Source: Sabulicella rubraurantiaca (GTDB lineage Bacteria > Pseudomonadota > Alphaproteobacteria > Acetobacterales > Acetobacteraceae). Taken from it: DNA of 64,000 bases. Shown piece after piece: positions 9,508 to 17,825 of the stretch (position 1 is its first letter; the number at the start of each line of letters is the position of its first letter). The notes under the pieces were generated by a model. It was not told where the DNA came from and searched no databases. It was given only the letters and a program-made list of their open reading frames with translations. The DNA is taken from NCBI RefSeq assembly GCF_017355885.1, contig NZ_JAFEUU010000004.1, positions 297,883 to 361,882 of the forward strand, given 5' to 3'. The position numbers and the translations under genes are program-made.

Positions 9508-10274
9508 TCCTCGCCAGCTTCAACGTGAACTCGGTGCGGAGGCGCGCGCCGCATCTGCTGCGCTTCCTCGAGCGCACGCAGCCCGATGCCGTGGTCCTGC
9601 AGGAACTCAAGTGCCGCACCGAGGAATTCCCGCGCCTGGAATTCGAGGCTGCGGGCTGGAAGCTCCATGTCGTCGGCCAGCGTGGGGGGCGCAACGGAGT
9701 CGCCCTGGTCACGCGCCACGATTTCGAGGTGATCGGCGAGGAACTCCCCGGCGAGGCCGAGGACGACCATGCCCGCTTCCTTGCGGCCCGGCTGAACGGA
9801 ATTGTCCTGGCCGGCATCTACCTGCCCAACGGCAATAGTGGCGGCGAGGCGGGGCTGGAGTACAAGTGGCGCTGGATGGAACGGCTGCGCGAATGGGCCG
9901 CCGCACGGCTCGACCATTTCGAGCCCCTCGCCATCCTGGGCGACTTCAATGTCTGCCCCACCGACGACGACCTCGCCCCCGGCGCCCTGCCGCCCACCGA
10001 TGCGCTGGTGCATCCGGGCAGCCGGGCGCGGTTCCGCGCGCTGCTGCATCTCGGACTGACGGATTCGCTGCGCGCCCTGCATCCGGACGACGCGCCCTTC
10101 ACCTACTGGGATTACGGCTCGGCCTTCGAAACCAATCGCGGCCTGCGGATCGACCACGCCTTGCTATCCGCCGAGCTGGCAGAGCGGCTTCAATCCTGCG
10201 AGGTGGACACGATGGCGCGGTCGGAGGAGAGCCCTTCGGACCACGCGCCAGTGCTGGTCAGGCTCGCCGCCTGA
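9504..10274 (+). CDS. xthA: Exodeoxyribonuclease III
   Basis: A 256-aa AP endonuclease/3'-5' exonuclease of the base-excision repair pathway. Exonuclease-endonuclease-phosphatase motifs are in order: FNVNSVRRR, metal-binding Glu in LQELKC, GIYLPNGN, ILGDFNVCP, the family Trp/Tyr in TYWDYGSAFETNRGLRIDH, and the terminal catalytic His in SPSDHAPVLV. The start is GTG 9504, overlapping the erpA stop; about 30 open codons further upstream lie inside erpA. The last 85 bases are also covered on the opposite strand by a small lipoprotein gene. Confidence 0.93.
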   Translation: MILASFNVNSVRRRAPHLLRFLERTQPDAVVLQELKCRTEEFPRLEFEAAGWKLHVVGQRGGRNGVALVTRHDFEVIGEELPGEAEDDHARFLAARLNGIVLAGIYLPNGNSGGEAGLEYKWRWMERLREWAAARLDHFEPLAILGDFNVCPTDDDLAPGALPPTDALVHPGSRARFRALLHLGLTDSLRALHPDDAPFTYWDYGSAFETNRGLRIDHALLSAELAERLQSCEVDTMARSEESPSDHAPVLVRLAA

Positions 10275-10423
10275 GGGGAACGCCACCCGCCCCTCCAGGG
10301 CATGTAGCGACCGCCTTCGGCGAGGGGCGGATACACGACCACCGGCGGATCGGACACCACCGGCGCCGGTGAGGCGCCGAACCAGCCGCACCCCGCGAGA
10401 AGCAGGGGCGCGGCCAGCGCCAT
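10190..10423 (-). CDS. Small predicted lipoprotein (77 aa)
   Basis: An unrecognised protein beginning MALAAPLLLAGCGWFGAS, a minimal lipoprotein signal with lipobox LAGC (Cys12), then a Pro/Val-rich segment (PVVSDPPVVVYPP). The mature part would be about 66 residues. Its ATG overlaps the TGA of the 54-aa membrane gene upstream (TGATG), so the two form a tiny operon. The 3' 85 bases run antisense into the end of xthA, so the last 28 residues may be less constrained. No function can be assigned. Confidence 0.55.
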   Translation of the reverse strand: MALAAPLLLAGCGWFGASPAPVVSDPPVVVYPPLAEGGRYMPWRGGWRSPQAASLTSTGAWSEGLSSDRAIVSTSQD

Positions 10424-10587
10424 CACCCGGCCAGGAACCCCGCCGCCACGAGGCCGAGGGAGAGCCCCGTCATCGCGGCCAGCGGCAGGGACTGCCAGCG
10501 GAGCAGCCGCGGCGACGCATGAAGCGTGATGCGCAGCGGCTTGGGGGGAATGCGAAGCTCGTCGTCGGTCCAGGTGTTCGCGCTCAT
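10423..10587 (-). CDS. Small single-span membrane protein (54 aa)
   Basis: A 55-codon gene starting at ATG 10587 (MSANTWTDDELRIPPKPLRI). It has a polar N-terminal half and one C-terminal hydrophobic helix (LAAMTGLSLGLVAAGFLAG, about residues 36-54), predicting a cytoplasmic head with a single membrane anchor. It is translationally coupled to the lipoprotein gene by a one-base overlap, which is the best evidence that it is real. No family is recognised. Confidence 0.5.
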   Translation of the reverse strand: MSANTWTDDELRIPPKPLRITLHASPRLLRWQSLPLAAMTGLSLGLVAAGFLAG

Positions 10588-10632
10588 GAGGGGAGCGAAC
10601 CATGAACAAAATCCGAACGCAAGTGGGTTCGT

Positions 10633-11529
10633 TCACTTCTCGTTCGCAGCCTCGCCCGGCAGCGCGATCCCGGTCAAGGCCTGCCACACGCGGATCACGA
10701 AGGCATCGTCGCGGCCACCCTGCCCCAGCCCGCGCTGGGCCACGAAGAGCTGAAGCGCCTGGGCAGCGAGCGGCACCGGCATCGCTGCCTCGCGCGCCAT
10801 CGCCTCCACCAAGCCCAGATCCTTCACGAAAATGTCGCCGGCCGAGAGCGGCGTGTCGTCGCCCTCCAGCACATGCGCCATGCGGTTGCCGAACATCCAG
10901 GAATTGCCGGCGGCGCTCGTCACCACGTCATAGACCGTGCGCGGCTCCAGCCCGGCCCTGATCGCCAGAGCCATGGCCTCCGCTGCGGCGGCGATGTGCA
11001 CCCCGGCCAGAAGCTGATGCACGACCTTCATCGCCGCGCCCTGCCCCGGCTCCGCGCCCAGGCGCCACACCTTGCCGGATACGGCATCAAGCAGCGGCTT
11101 GGCTGCGGCGAAGGCTTCGTCGCTGCCGCTCGCCATCACTGTCATGCGGCCCTCGCGGGCCGCCACCGCGCCGCCAGAAACCGGCGCGTCCAGGTAGAGC
11201 AGGCCGCGCGATTCCGCCTCCACCGCCAGGGCGCGGGCTTCCGCCGGCGACATGGTGGCGCTGACCACCAGCACCCCGCCAGGCATCACGCGCGCCGCTG
11301 CGCCGCCTTCCCCGAACAGCGCCTGCCGCGCCTGCGCCGCATTCACCGTCAGCACCAGCACCGCTTCCTGGCCCGGCTCGAGATCGGCCCCGCGCGCCAC
11401 GGCGCGGTTGCCGAAGGCGGCGCGGGCGCGCTCCGACGGGTCCACCCCCGTGACGTCCAGCCCTGCACGCAGCGCGCTCTGCGCCGCGCCGCCGCCCATG
11501 CTGCCCAGGCCGATCACGGCTGCCTTCAT
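10633..11529 (-). CDS. NAD(P)-dependent 3-hydroxyacid dehydrogenase, L-threonate dehydrogenase-like
   Basis: A 298-aa beta-hydroxyacid dehydrogenase: Rossmann motif GLGSMG (residues 7-12), the conserved substrate loop APVSGGAVAAREGRMTVMASG and catalytic Lys in GQGAAMKVVHQLL. The pattern is closest in style to LtnD (L-threonate dehydrogenase) or 3-hydroxyisobutyrate dehydrogenases; the exact substrate is uncertain. It is the last gene of a three-gene minus operon with an FAD monooxygenase and an amidase (ATGA overlap with the monooxygenase), suggesting a small catabolic pathway. Confidence 0.8.
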   Translation of the reverse strand: MKAAVIGLGSMGGGAAQSALRAGLDVTGVDPSERARAAFGNRAVARGADLEPGQEAVLVLTVNAAQARQALFGEGGAAARVMPGGVLVVSATMSPAEARALAVEAESRGLLYLDAPVSGGAVAAREGRMTVMASGSDEAFAAAKPLLDAVSGKVWRLGAEPGQGAAMKVVHQLLAGVHIAAAAEAMALAIRAGLEPRTVYDVVTSAAGNSWMFGNRMAHVLEGDDTPLSAGDIFVKDLGLVEAMAREAAMPVPLAAQALQLFVAQRGLGQGGRDDAFVIRVWQALTGIALPGEAANEK

Positions 11530-12755
11530 GCCCCGGTGCTCCAGCTTTCGCGCGCATTCAGCGCGGCCGGGTCGAATCCGGCCAGCTTCTTGTAGTCGGC
11601 CGCCACGCGTTCCAGCTCCGCCTGGGCGATCACGGATTCGAGGTCGCGGAACCCATCCGGGGCGCGGCGATGCACCTCCTCCAGGATCAGATCCGGCCCG
11701 AGTTCGCGATTCGCCAATGTCAGCTTCGCGGTTGGCGGGCGGCGCGCTTCCTCATAGGCCAGCAGCCCCTCCTCCACCCGCGCATGGCGCGCGATGTTCA
11801 GCGCCAGTTGCCGCGCATCCAGCACCGCCTGCGAGGCGCCGTTCGAGCCGATCGGGTACATGGGATGCGCGGCATCGCCCAGCAGGGTCACGCGCCCTTC
11901 CGTCCAGCGTGGCAGCGGGTCGCGATCCACCATCGGGTATTCCAGTACGCGCTCGGCGCGGCGGATCAGCCCGGGCACGTCCAGCCAGCCCCAATCCCAG
12001 GATTCGTAATGCGGCAGGAAGGCGGAGCGGTCGGCCTCGCGGTTCCAGTCCTCGCGCCGGAAGCCCTGCGCGGGGTCCACCTTCATCTCCGCGATCCAGT
12101 TGGTCAGGACGGTCCCGTCGGGATTGTGGGCGATTGGGTAGACGACGAATTTCTGACTGTGGTGCCCGGCCTGCACCATGGTCGCGCCACCCAGAAAGGG
12201 CGGCGCCACGGTGGTGCCGCGCCAAAGAATGGCGCCCTGCCAGCAGGGCGGTCCCTCATCGGGCGTGAAGTGGCGCCGGATCGCAGAATGGATGCCGTCG
12301 GCACCGACCAACGCTTCGCCCCGCGCCTCGCCGTTCGTGTCGAAGGCGAGGGTTACACCTTGCGCATCCTGCGCGAAGCCCGTGACGCGCCGCCCCGTTT
12401 CGACTGGGATGCCGCGCTCCCGCGCCACCTCCAGCAGCATCATGTGCAGGCGGCCGCGATGCACGGAGTATTGCGGCCAGCGATACCCTGCGGCGAGGCC
12501 GCGATCCTCCCGCCAGATGAGCTGGCCATGCGCGGAGACGTAGCGAAGCTCCCGCGTCGCCACGCCGATGCCGGCTAGGCGGTCCCCCAGGCCAAGCTCG
12601 GTCAGTTCCCGCACCGCATGGGGGAGGAGGTTGATGCCGACCCCCAGTGGGCGGATCTCCTCCACCGCCTCGAAGACGCGGCAGGGGCGGCCGGCGGCGT
12701 GAAGCGACAGGGCCGCGACCAGCCCGCCAATCCCGCCCCCGGCGATGAGGATCAC
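11526..12755 (-). CDS. FAD-dependent monooxygenase (aromatic hydroxylase family)
   Basis: A 409-aa group A flavoprotein monooxygenase. The N-terminus has the dinucleotide-binding GGGIGGLVAAL, followed by the DG motif (LVGADGIHSAIRR) and the GD motif (VTLLGDAAHPMYPIGSNGASQ), the three fingerprints of p-hydroxybenzoate hydroxylase-like enzymes. It would hydroxylate an aromatic or related substrate using NAD(P)H and O2. Overlaps of ATGA type link it to the amidase upstream and the dehydrogenase downstream. The substrate is not deducible. Confidence 0.85.
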   Translation of the reverse strand: MILIAGGGIGGLVAALSLHAAGRPCRVFEAVEEIRPLGVGINLLPHAVRELTELGLGDRLAGIGVATRELRYVSAHGQLIWREDRGLAAGYRWPQYSVHRGRLHMMLLEVARERGIPVETGRRVTGFAQDAQGVTLAFDTNGEARGEALVGADGIHSAIRRHFTPDEGPPCWQGAILWRGTTVAPPFLGGATMVQAGHHSQKFVVYPIAHNPDGTVLTNWIAEMKVDPAQGFRREDWNREADRSAFLPHYESWDWGWLDVPGLIRRAERVLEYPMVDRDPLPRWTEGRVTLLGDAAHPMYPIGSNGASQAVLDARQLALNIARHARVEEGLLAYEEARRPPTAKLTLANRELGPDLILEEVHRRAPDGFRDLESVIAQAELERVAADYKKLAGFDPAALNARESWSTGA

Positions 12756-14008
12756 AGCGCCGCCTCCACCCAGGCGGCCCAGCGCAGCGCCGCCGCATCA
12801 TCCGCCGCAACCACCTGCACGCCCAGCGGCAGCCCCTTCGGACCCTTCCCGGCCGGAACGGTCACGCAGGGCAGGTGCAGCGCGGTCCAGAGCGAGTTGC
12901 AGCCCGGATCGCCCGTCCAGCCGATGCCTTCCGGCGCCTCGCCGGGCGCGGAGGCAGTGAGCAGCACGTCGAAGCCCTGCATCGCCGCCACGATGGCGCG
13001 CCGCGCCGCGACGAAGGCCACGCGACCAGCGACCAGCTTCGCCGGGTCCTCCGCCATCGCGCCCTCCATCTTCTCCCGGAGCACCGGCGAAAGGAGTGCT
13101 CGGGCGTGGTCCATCTCCCATGCCAGGGCGTCGGCGGATTCCATGTTCATCACGAAGGGGTGAAGCGCATTGGCCTCGGCGCACTCGGATGGCATGGCGA
13201 AGGGCTCCACCACCGCACCGGCGCGCCGCGCTGCCTCCTCCACGCGGTGAATCAGCGCCCGCGTTTCCTCGCCGCAGAGCGCCTCGCCCGGCCCCATTGT
13301 CACGCCGATGCGCGGGGCGCGGTCCGGCCGCTCGGAGGGGCGGCCATGGTCGCGGCCGGTCAGGGCGCGCATGCCCAGCGCGATGTCGTCCAGCGAGCGC
13401 GCCATCAGCCCGATCGTGTCCAGGCTCTCGCTCATCACCTTCATGCCGCCGCGATGAATGGCGCCGAAGGACGGCTTGAAGCCATGGACGCCGCAGAACG
13501 CCGCCGGTCGGATGACGCTTCCCCCGGTCTGCGTGGCGATGGCGAGGGGAAAGAACCCGGCTGCCACCCCCGCCGCCGATCCGGACGAGGAACCGCCCGG
13601 CGTGTGGCGCGGGTCATGCGGATTCGTGGTCGGCCCCGGGAAGCGCGTGGCGAATTCGGTCGTTACGGTCTTGCCCGCGATCACCATCCCGGCCCGCCTG
13701 GCCAGCGCCACGGCCGCGCTGTCTGTGCGCGACCGGTGTCCGGCCCAGATCGGCGATCCGTACTGGGAAGGCTGGTCCGCCGTATCCAGCACGTCCTTCA
13801 CGCCGATATGGATGCCGGCGAGCGGCCCCGTCGCCCGCGCGGCCTGCGCGCGCACCGCATCTGCGTCGTGCCAGACGAAGGCGCGCAGCACGTTTTCGCG
13901 CGCGGCCACCGCCTCCAGCAGCGCCTCGGCCACCTGGCGTGGGTCGGTGCGCCCGGATTGGACGCGGGAAAGGGTCTCGGTCGCGGTCAAGCGGGAAAGG
14001 TCCGTCAT
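12752..14008 (-). CDS. Amidase signature family hydrolase
   Basis: A 418-aa amidase with the Ser-cisSer-Lys triad: Lys71 in GIHIGVKDVLD, the GGSSSGS loop (138-144) and nucleophile Ser164 in TQTGGSVIRPAAFCG. It hydrolyses an amide bond in an unknown substrate. The ATG at 14008 gives the family N-terminus; upstream open codons overlap the divergent gene region. It is first in the operon with the FAD monooxygenase and dehydrogenase, so it may release the acid that is then oxidised. Confidence 0.87.
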   Translation of the reverse strand: MTDLSRLTATETLSRVQSGRTDPRQVAEALLEAVAARENVLRAFVWHDADAVRAQAARATGPLAGIHIGVKDVLDTADQPSQYGSPIWAGHRSRTDSAAVALARRAGMVIAGKTVTTEFATRFPGPTTNPHDPRHTPGGSSSGSAAGVAAGFFPLAIATQTGGSVIRPAAFCGVHGFKPSFGAIHRGGMKVMSESLDTIGLMARSLDDIALGMRALTGRDHGRPSERPDRAPRIGVTMGPGEALCGEETRALIHRVEEAARRAGAVVEPFAMPSECAEANALHPFVMNMESADALAWEMDHARALLSPVLREKMEGAMAEDPAKLVAGRVAFVAARRAIVAAMQGFDVLLTASAPGEAPEGIGWTGDPGCNSLWTALHLPCVTVPAGKGPKGLPLGVQVVAADDAAALRWAAWVEAAL

Positions 14009-14075
14009 GGGCGCAGCGTAACCATGCGCCGCTGTGCCTGGGAACCATCGGCCGGGGCCACCACTTGGAGCGGTG

Positions 14076-14537
14076 ATGGTCACCACCGAGCCCCTGCCCG
14101 GCGGCGCGCTGCGCCATGAGGTCGCGGTGTCCGCCGAAGCCTTGCCCACGGTTTCCCCCCAGGCGCTGGAAGCGGCATGGGAGGTGGCGCGCGCCGCCGC
14201 CGATGCGGGACTCTGGGGTCCGGCACGGCTGCTGGTCTTTGCCGATGCCGACCCCATCGCCCTCACCGACCCCGACGCAGCCTGTTGGGCCGAGGCGATG
14301 GCTCAGCATGTCGGGCTGGACACTCTGGGCGGCCTAGCCCTCTGCCTCCGACTCCTGGCGCTGGTGGAGGTGATGGGCCGCGCCCCATGGCTGCGCGGCT
14401 TCTTCGCCATCGGCCCGGAGGGCGCGGAGTTCCATCCGGCGCTCCTGGCTGCCGCGGCAAAGGCACCACTGGATGCCACCGGGCGGTTCGCGGATGCGGC
14501 GTTGCGTGGCATGTTGTCGCGGAGCCTTCCGGCCTGA
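14076..14537 (+). CDS. Hypothetical protein (153 aa)
   Basis: Not recognised. It starts at ATG 14076 (MVTTEPLPGG) with a GGAG ribosome site about 6 bases upstream; an in-frame start at 14034 is less likely. The protein is Ala/Leu-rich and largely helical in appearance, without signal peptide or membrane span, with one Cys-Trp pair in the middle. It is followed 8 bases later by a lipoprotein gene. It lies divergent to the amidase operon, sharing the short 14009-14075 spacer. Confidence 0.55.
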   Translation: MVTTEPLPGGALRHEVAVSAEALPTVSPQALEAAWEVARAAADAGLWGPARLLVFADADPIALTDPDAACWAEAMAQHVGLDTLGGLALCLRLLALVEVMGRAPWLRGFFAIGPEGAEFHPALLAAAAKAPLDATGRFADAALRGMLSRSLPA

Positions 14538-14545
14538 GGATTCCC

Positions 14546-14893
14546 ATGCGCGCCGCCATCACTCTGCTTCTGCTCGCCGCTGCCTGTGCCCCACGCACCG
14601 AAAGCTTCTTTCAGCCCCGTCCCGGCGCGCCCGACACCAACCCCCGCGTGGTTGCCGCCTGCCGCGAGGAGGTGACGCGCATCCTCGCCCGGCAGGACCG
14701 CTCCCAGCTGATCCGCGAGGATGAGCGCGACGCCCGCCTCGGCGCTGAGGCGACGCCCTTCACCCACCGTGCCACGCAGGACCGCCTTGGCCGCGGCTTC
14801 CAGTACGACCGGCTGGTGAATGACTGCATCCGCGAGAACACGCGCCAGACCCAGCGCACCGCGCCGGCCGCGCCCGTCACGCCAGGGCGCTGA
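14546..14893 (+). CDS. Predicted lipoprotein (115 aa)
   Basis: It begins MRAAITLLLLAAACAPRTES, a short signal with Cys14 as likely lipidation site (lipobox AAAC; Ala at -3 is tolerated but not ideal). The mature part contains one charged helical region (REEVTRILARQDRSQLIRED) and two more Cys residues (one in VVAACREE, one in VNDCIREN), which may form a disulphide. No family is recognised. The stop TGA overlaps a likely CTG start of the MFS gene. Confidence 0.65.
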   Translation: MRAAITLLLLAAACAPRTESFFQPRPGAPDTNPRVVAACREEVTRILARQDRSQLIREDERDARLGAEATPFTHRATQDRLGRGFQYDRLVNDCIRENTRQTQRTAPAAPVTPGR

Positions 14894-16128
14894 GCCTGGC
14901 CTCCTTCGGCGCGCTTGGCCGCGCCCTTTCGCACCGCGAGGCCCGCATCTTCTTCGGCGCCTCGCTCACCGCCTGGACCGGGCTCTGGATGCATCGCATC
15001 GCGGTGACGTGGCTCGCTTGGGAACTGACGCGCTCGCCCTTCTGGGTGGGGATGGTTGCCTTTTGCGACCTCGCCCCTGCCGTGGTGTTCAGTCCGATTG
15101 CCGGTGCCGTGGCCGACCGGATGGACCGGGTTCGGCTGACCATGATCGCCCAGGCGGTCATCGCCGTGCAGGCGCTGGGTGTTGCCCTGTTGACGATGAC
15201 CGGGCTGATTTCCATCGGGCCGCTGCTGTTCTTCGAGGTAATCGGCGGCATCGCCGCCTCCTTCGCGCAGCCCGCGCGGCAGGCGCTGATGCCGGGCCTC
15301 GTGCCGCGCGCCGACCTGCCGGCGGCGGTGGCCTGCAACTCACTCTGCTTCAACGTGGCGCGCTTCCTGGGGCCGGCTATCGCCGGGCCCATGATCGCGG
15401 CCTTTGGCGTGGTTCCCGCCATATTGTGCAACGTGGCCGCCTATCTCGCCGCCTGCCTCACCATGCCGCTGCTGCGGCCGGAAGCAGAGCATGTCCGTGG
15501 CCACGCACCCGAGGCGTCGCTGCTGGCCGAGATGCTGGAAGGCATCCGCTATGCCGCCACGCATCCCGGCATCGGGCCGATCTTCCTCTTCGCCGGCACC
15601 ACCGCGATCCTGCTTCGCGGCGTGCAGGAGATCCTGCCGCCCTATGTGGAGCGCCTCTTCGGCCAGGGTGCGCCCGGCCTCGCGCTGCTGACGGCGGCGA
15701 TCGGCGTCGGCGCGCTCGTGGCCGGGCTCTGGGTTGCCTCGCGCGGGAAACTGGCGGGGGCGACACGCCTGGCCGTGGCGGGAATCGCGGCACAGGCCGT
15801 CTTCACCGCCGGCTTCGTGGCGACGGGCTGGTTCCCCTTCGCCGTGGCCTGCGCAGCGGCCTTCGGGGCCTGCGCCTCCATCCACGGCATCTCTGTGCAG
15901 ACGCTGGCGCAGTCGGCGGCACTGACCAAGATGCGCGGCCGCACCCTTTCGCTCTGGGGCCTCATCACCCGCGCCTGCCCGGCCCTGGGCGCGCTGGTGC
16001 TCGGCACGGTGGGCGAGGCCTTCGGGATGCGGCTGCCCACCTTGTGTGCCGTTGGCCTCACGCTCATGGTCGCGCTCTGGGGCGCCACGCGAATCCGCGC
16101 GTGGGCCAAACATCTGGAAACGATCTGA
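14890..16128 (+). CDS. MFS transporter (MFS_3 / exporter type)
   Basis: A 412-aa major-facilitator protein related to the enterobactin-exporter-like MFS_3 group. The loop-2 motif appears as IAGAVADRMDRVRL and a dozen hydrophobic segments follow. The first ATG (14989) falls inside the first transmembrane helix, and no ATG, GTG or TTG exists between the upstream in-frame stop (14821) and that point. The most sensible start is CTG 14890, which overlaps the lipoprotein stop (CTGA) and restores the full first helix. Export substrate unknown; the next gene is a sugar-type oxidoreductase. Confidence 0.8.
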   Translation: MSLASFGALGRALSHREARIFFGASLTAWTGLWMHRIAVTWLAWELTRSPFWVGMVAFCDLAPAVVFSPIAGAVADRMDRVRLTMIAQAVIAVQALGVALLTMTGLISIGPLLFFEVIGGIAASFAQPARQALMPGLVPRADLPAAVACNSLCFNVARFLGPAIAGPMIAAFGVVPAILCNVAAYLAACLTMPLLRPEAEHVRGHAPEASLLAEMLEGIRYAATHPGIGPIFLFAGTTAILLRGVQEILPPYVERLFGQGAPGLALLTAAIGVGALVAGLWVASRGKLAGATRLAVAGIAAQAVFTAGFVATGWFPFAVACAAAFGACASIHGISVQTLAQSAALTKMRGRTLSLWGLITRACPALGALVLGTVGEAFGMRLPTLCAVGLTLMVALWGATRIRAWAKHLETI

Positions 16129-17103
16129 ATGCTGGATTGCGCCATCGTCGGCATGGGCAACTGGGGCCGCAAGCTGGTGGACAGCGTGCAGGGCCGCAAC
16201 GGGGCGGGGCTGCGCTTCGTCGCCGGCAGCACCGGCACGATCGAGAAGGCCCGCCCCTACGCGGCCGAGAAGGGCATCACCCTGCACGAGGGGTATGAGG
16301 CGGTGCTGGGCGACCCGCGCGTCCAGGCCGTGGTCCTCGCGACGCCCCATGCCCAGCACGCCGACCAAGTGGTGGCCGCCGCCCGCGCCGGAAAGCATGT
16401 CTTCGTCGAGAAGCCCTTCACCCTCTCCCGCGAAAGCGCCGAGGCCGCGGTGTCGGCGTGCCAAGCCGCCGGGGTGGTGCTGGCGCTCGGCCACAATCGG
16501 CGCTTCCTTCCCGCCGTGGCGGAGATGAAGTCCATGCTGGCCGATGGCCGCCTGGGCACGCTTCTGCATGTCGAGGGCCAATTCAGCGGGCCGGGCGGCT
16601 TCGCCTACAAGCCGGGGGGTTGGCGCGCCGACCGCGCCGAGAGCCCACTGGGCGGCATGGGCGGCATGGGCATCCACATGGTGGACATGATCATCAACCT
16701 CGCCGGGCGGTTCCGCGACGTGCGGGTGGTGAGCCATGCTCGCGTCCTGCCCACGATCGACGACACGACGGCGATGCTCGCGACTCTGGAATCCGGCGCG
16801 ACCGTCACCTTCGCCACCCTGGCGGCCGCACCGCGCCTGTGGCGCGTCGCCCTGTACGGAACGGATGGCTGGGCGGAGCTGCACGGCCATGAGCGCCTTA
16901 CCTTCCGCCCGCGCGATGGCGAGGATCAGGTGACCGACTTCCCGCCCACCGATATCGAGCGCGCCGAGCTGGAGGCCTTCGCCGCCGCCGTTGCCGGCGG
17001 ACCTGCCTACCCCCTCCCTCCGGAGGAGGCGATCCACGGCGTCAGTGTCTTCGAGACGATGATCTGGGCCGCCAGTTCCGGCAGCGTTTGCCGCGTGGCC
17101 TGA
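16129..17103 (+). CDS. Gfo/Idh/MocA family NAD(P)-dependent oxidoreductase
   Basis: A 324-aa enzyme with N-terminal Rossmann fold (AIVGMGNWGRK, residues 5-15) and the family EKP motif (HVFVEKPFTLS) carrying the catalytic Lys. The second domain starts around residue 125, with the GGMGGMGIHMVDMI segment holding the usual His near the active site. Such enzymes oxidise or reduce sugars, inositols or related compounds. The ATG immediately follows the MFS stop (TGAATG), indicating an operon. Confidence 0.88.
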   Translation: MLDCAIVGMGNWGRKLVDSVQGRNGAGLRFVAGSTGTIEKARPYAAEKGITLHEGYEAVLGDPRVQAVVLATPHAQHADQVVAAARAGKHVFVEKPFTLSRESAEAAVSACQAAGVVLALGHNRRFLPAVAEMKSMLADGRLGTLLHVEGQFSGPGGFAYKPGGWRADRAESPLGGMGGMGIHMVDMIINLAGRFRDVRVVSHARVLPTIDDTTAMLATLESGATVTFATLAAAPRLWRVALYGTDGWAELHGHERLTFRPRDGEDQVTDFPPTDIERAELEAFAAAVAGGPAYPLPPEEAIHGVSVFETMIWAASSGSVCRVA

Positions 17104-17145
17104 GCAACGCTATCCAACCCGACGCAACCCTGGAGCACCCGGACG

Positions 17146-17496
17146 ATGAGCAAGATCAGCCGCTACGGCAGCAACCCGATCCTTTCGGGCGCGGTCGAGT
17201 ACCACAACTTCGTGTTCTGCGCCGGCATGACCGCCGATGACCTGTCGCAGGACGTGACGGGCCAGACCCGTCAGGTCGTGGCCAAGATCGACGCCGCGCT
17301 GGAGAATTTCGGTACGGACAAGACCCGCCTCCTCCAGGCGCAGATCTGGCTGAAGGACATCCGCGACCGGGACGCCATGAACAAGGTGTGGGTGGAGTGG
17401 CTGGGCGATGCTGGCCGCCCGGCCCGCGCCTGCGTGGAGGCGAACATGGCCGACCCCCGCCACCTCGTGGAGATCATGGTCACGGCCTGCCGCTGA
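17146..17496 (+). CDS. RidA/YjgF family protein
   Basis: A 116-aa RidA-fold protein, whose relatives hydrolyse reactive enamine/imine intermediates made by PLP enzymes. Family features are YHNFVFCAGMTADD, a central TGQTRQVVAKIDAAL helix, and the C-terminal RPARACVEANMADPRHLVEI, with the Arg of RPAR (about residue 96) at the place of the substrate-carboxylate-binding Arg. The last gene before a strong terminator, so probably the end of the 14076-17496 operon. Confidence 0.9.
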   Translation: MSKISRYGSNPILSGAVEYHNFVFCAGMTADDLSQDVTGQTRQVVAKIDAALENFGTDKTRLLQAQIWLKDIRDRDAMNKVWVEWLGDAGRPARACVEANMADPRHLVEIMVTACR

Positions 17497-17518
17497 CCTG
17501 AAGGCTCTCCCAAGAAGG

Positions 17519-17550
17519 GGCACCCCGGCGCCGCCGGGGTGCCTTTTTTT
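17519..17550 (+). terminator. Rho-independent terminator after the RidA gene
   Basis: A perfect 10-bp stem GGCACCCCGG / CCGGGGTGCC with a 5-base loop (CGCCG) is followed immediately by seven T. It ends the plus-strand operon 22 bases after the RidA stop codon. This is the clearest intrinsic terminator in the window. Confidence 0.93.
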
Positions 17551-17772
17551 ATCGGAATCGGCAACCACCTTCCCACAATGGCGTTATTGCAGGCCAATTT
17601 TCCGATGTGGCATTTCAGCCGCAACACTGTTGCAAATCATGCGCGTGGGAAGCTTGGCAGGACGATGTTCCTGATCTAAGCGCCAAAGCGGTTGGCCATC
17701 CGACAAATCACGGCGCATTACGCATTGTGACGCAACGGCGGGTTGTCGATGTGATCCTGGTCCCGGCTTAGT

Positions 17773-17793
17773 CCCCCCGCGCCAGACGGGGGG
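17773..17793 (+). other. G/C hairpin in the leader of the CHAP gene
   Basis: Perfect 7-bp inverted repeat CCCCCCG / CGGGGGG with a 7-base loop, ending 32 bases before the CHAP start codon and followed by TCCTTCT. It could be a leader structure or weak attenuator. The 275-base region 17551-17825 otherwise contains a short palindrome GCAAC-ACT-GTTGC (17621-17633) and no gene. Confidence 0.4.
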
Positions 17794-17825
17794 TCCTTCT
17801 GGCATCGCGCTCCAGGAGGGATTGC

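Noticed and set aside
12618..13163. Plus-strand open frames over the amidase/monooxygenase genes
   Set aside because: These are frame shadows; the minus-strand reading carries complete enzyme motifs.
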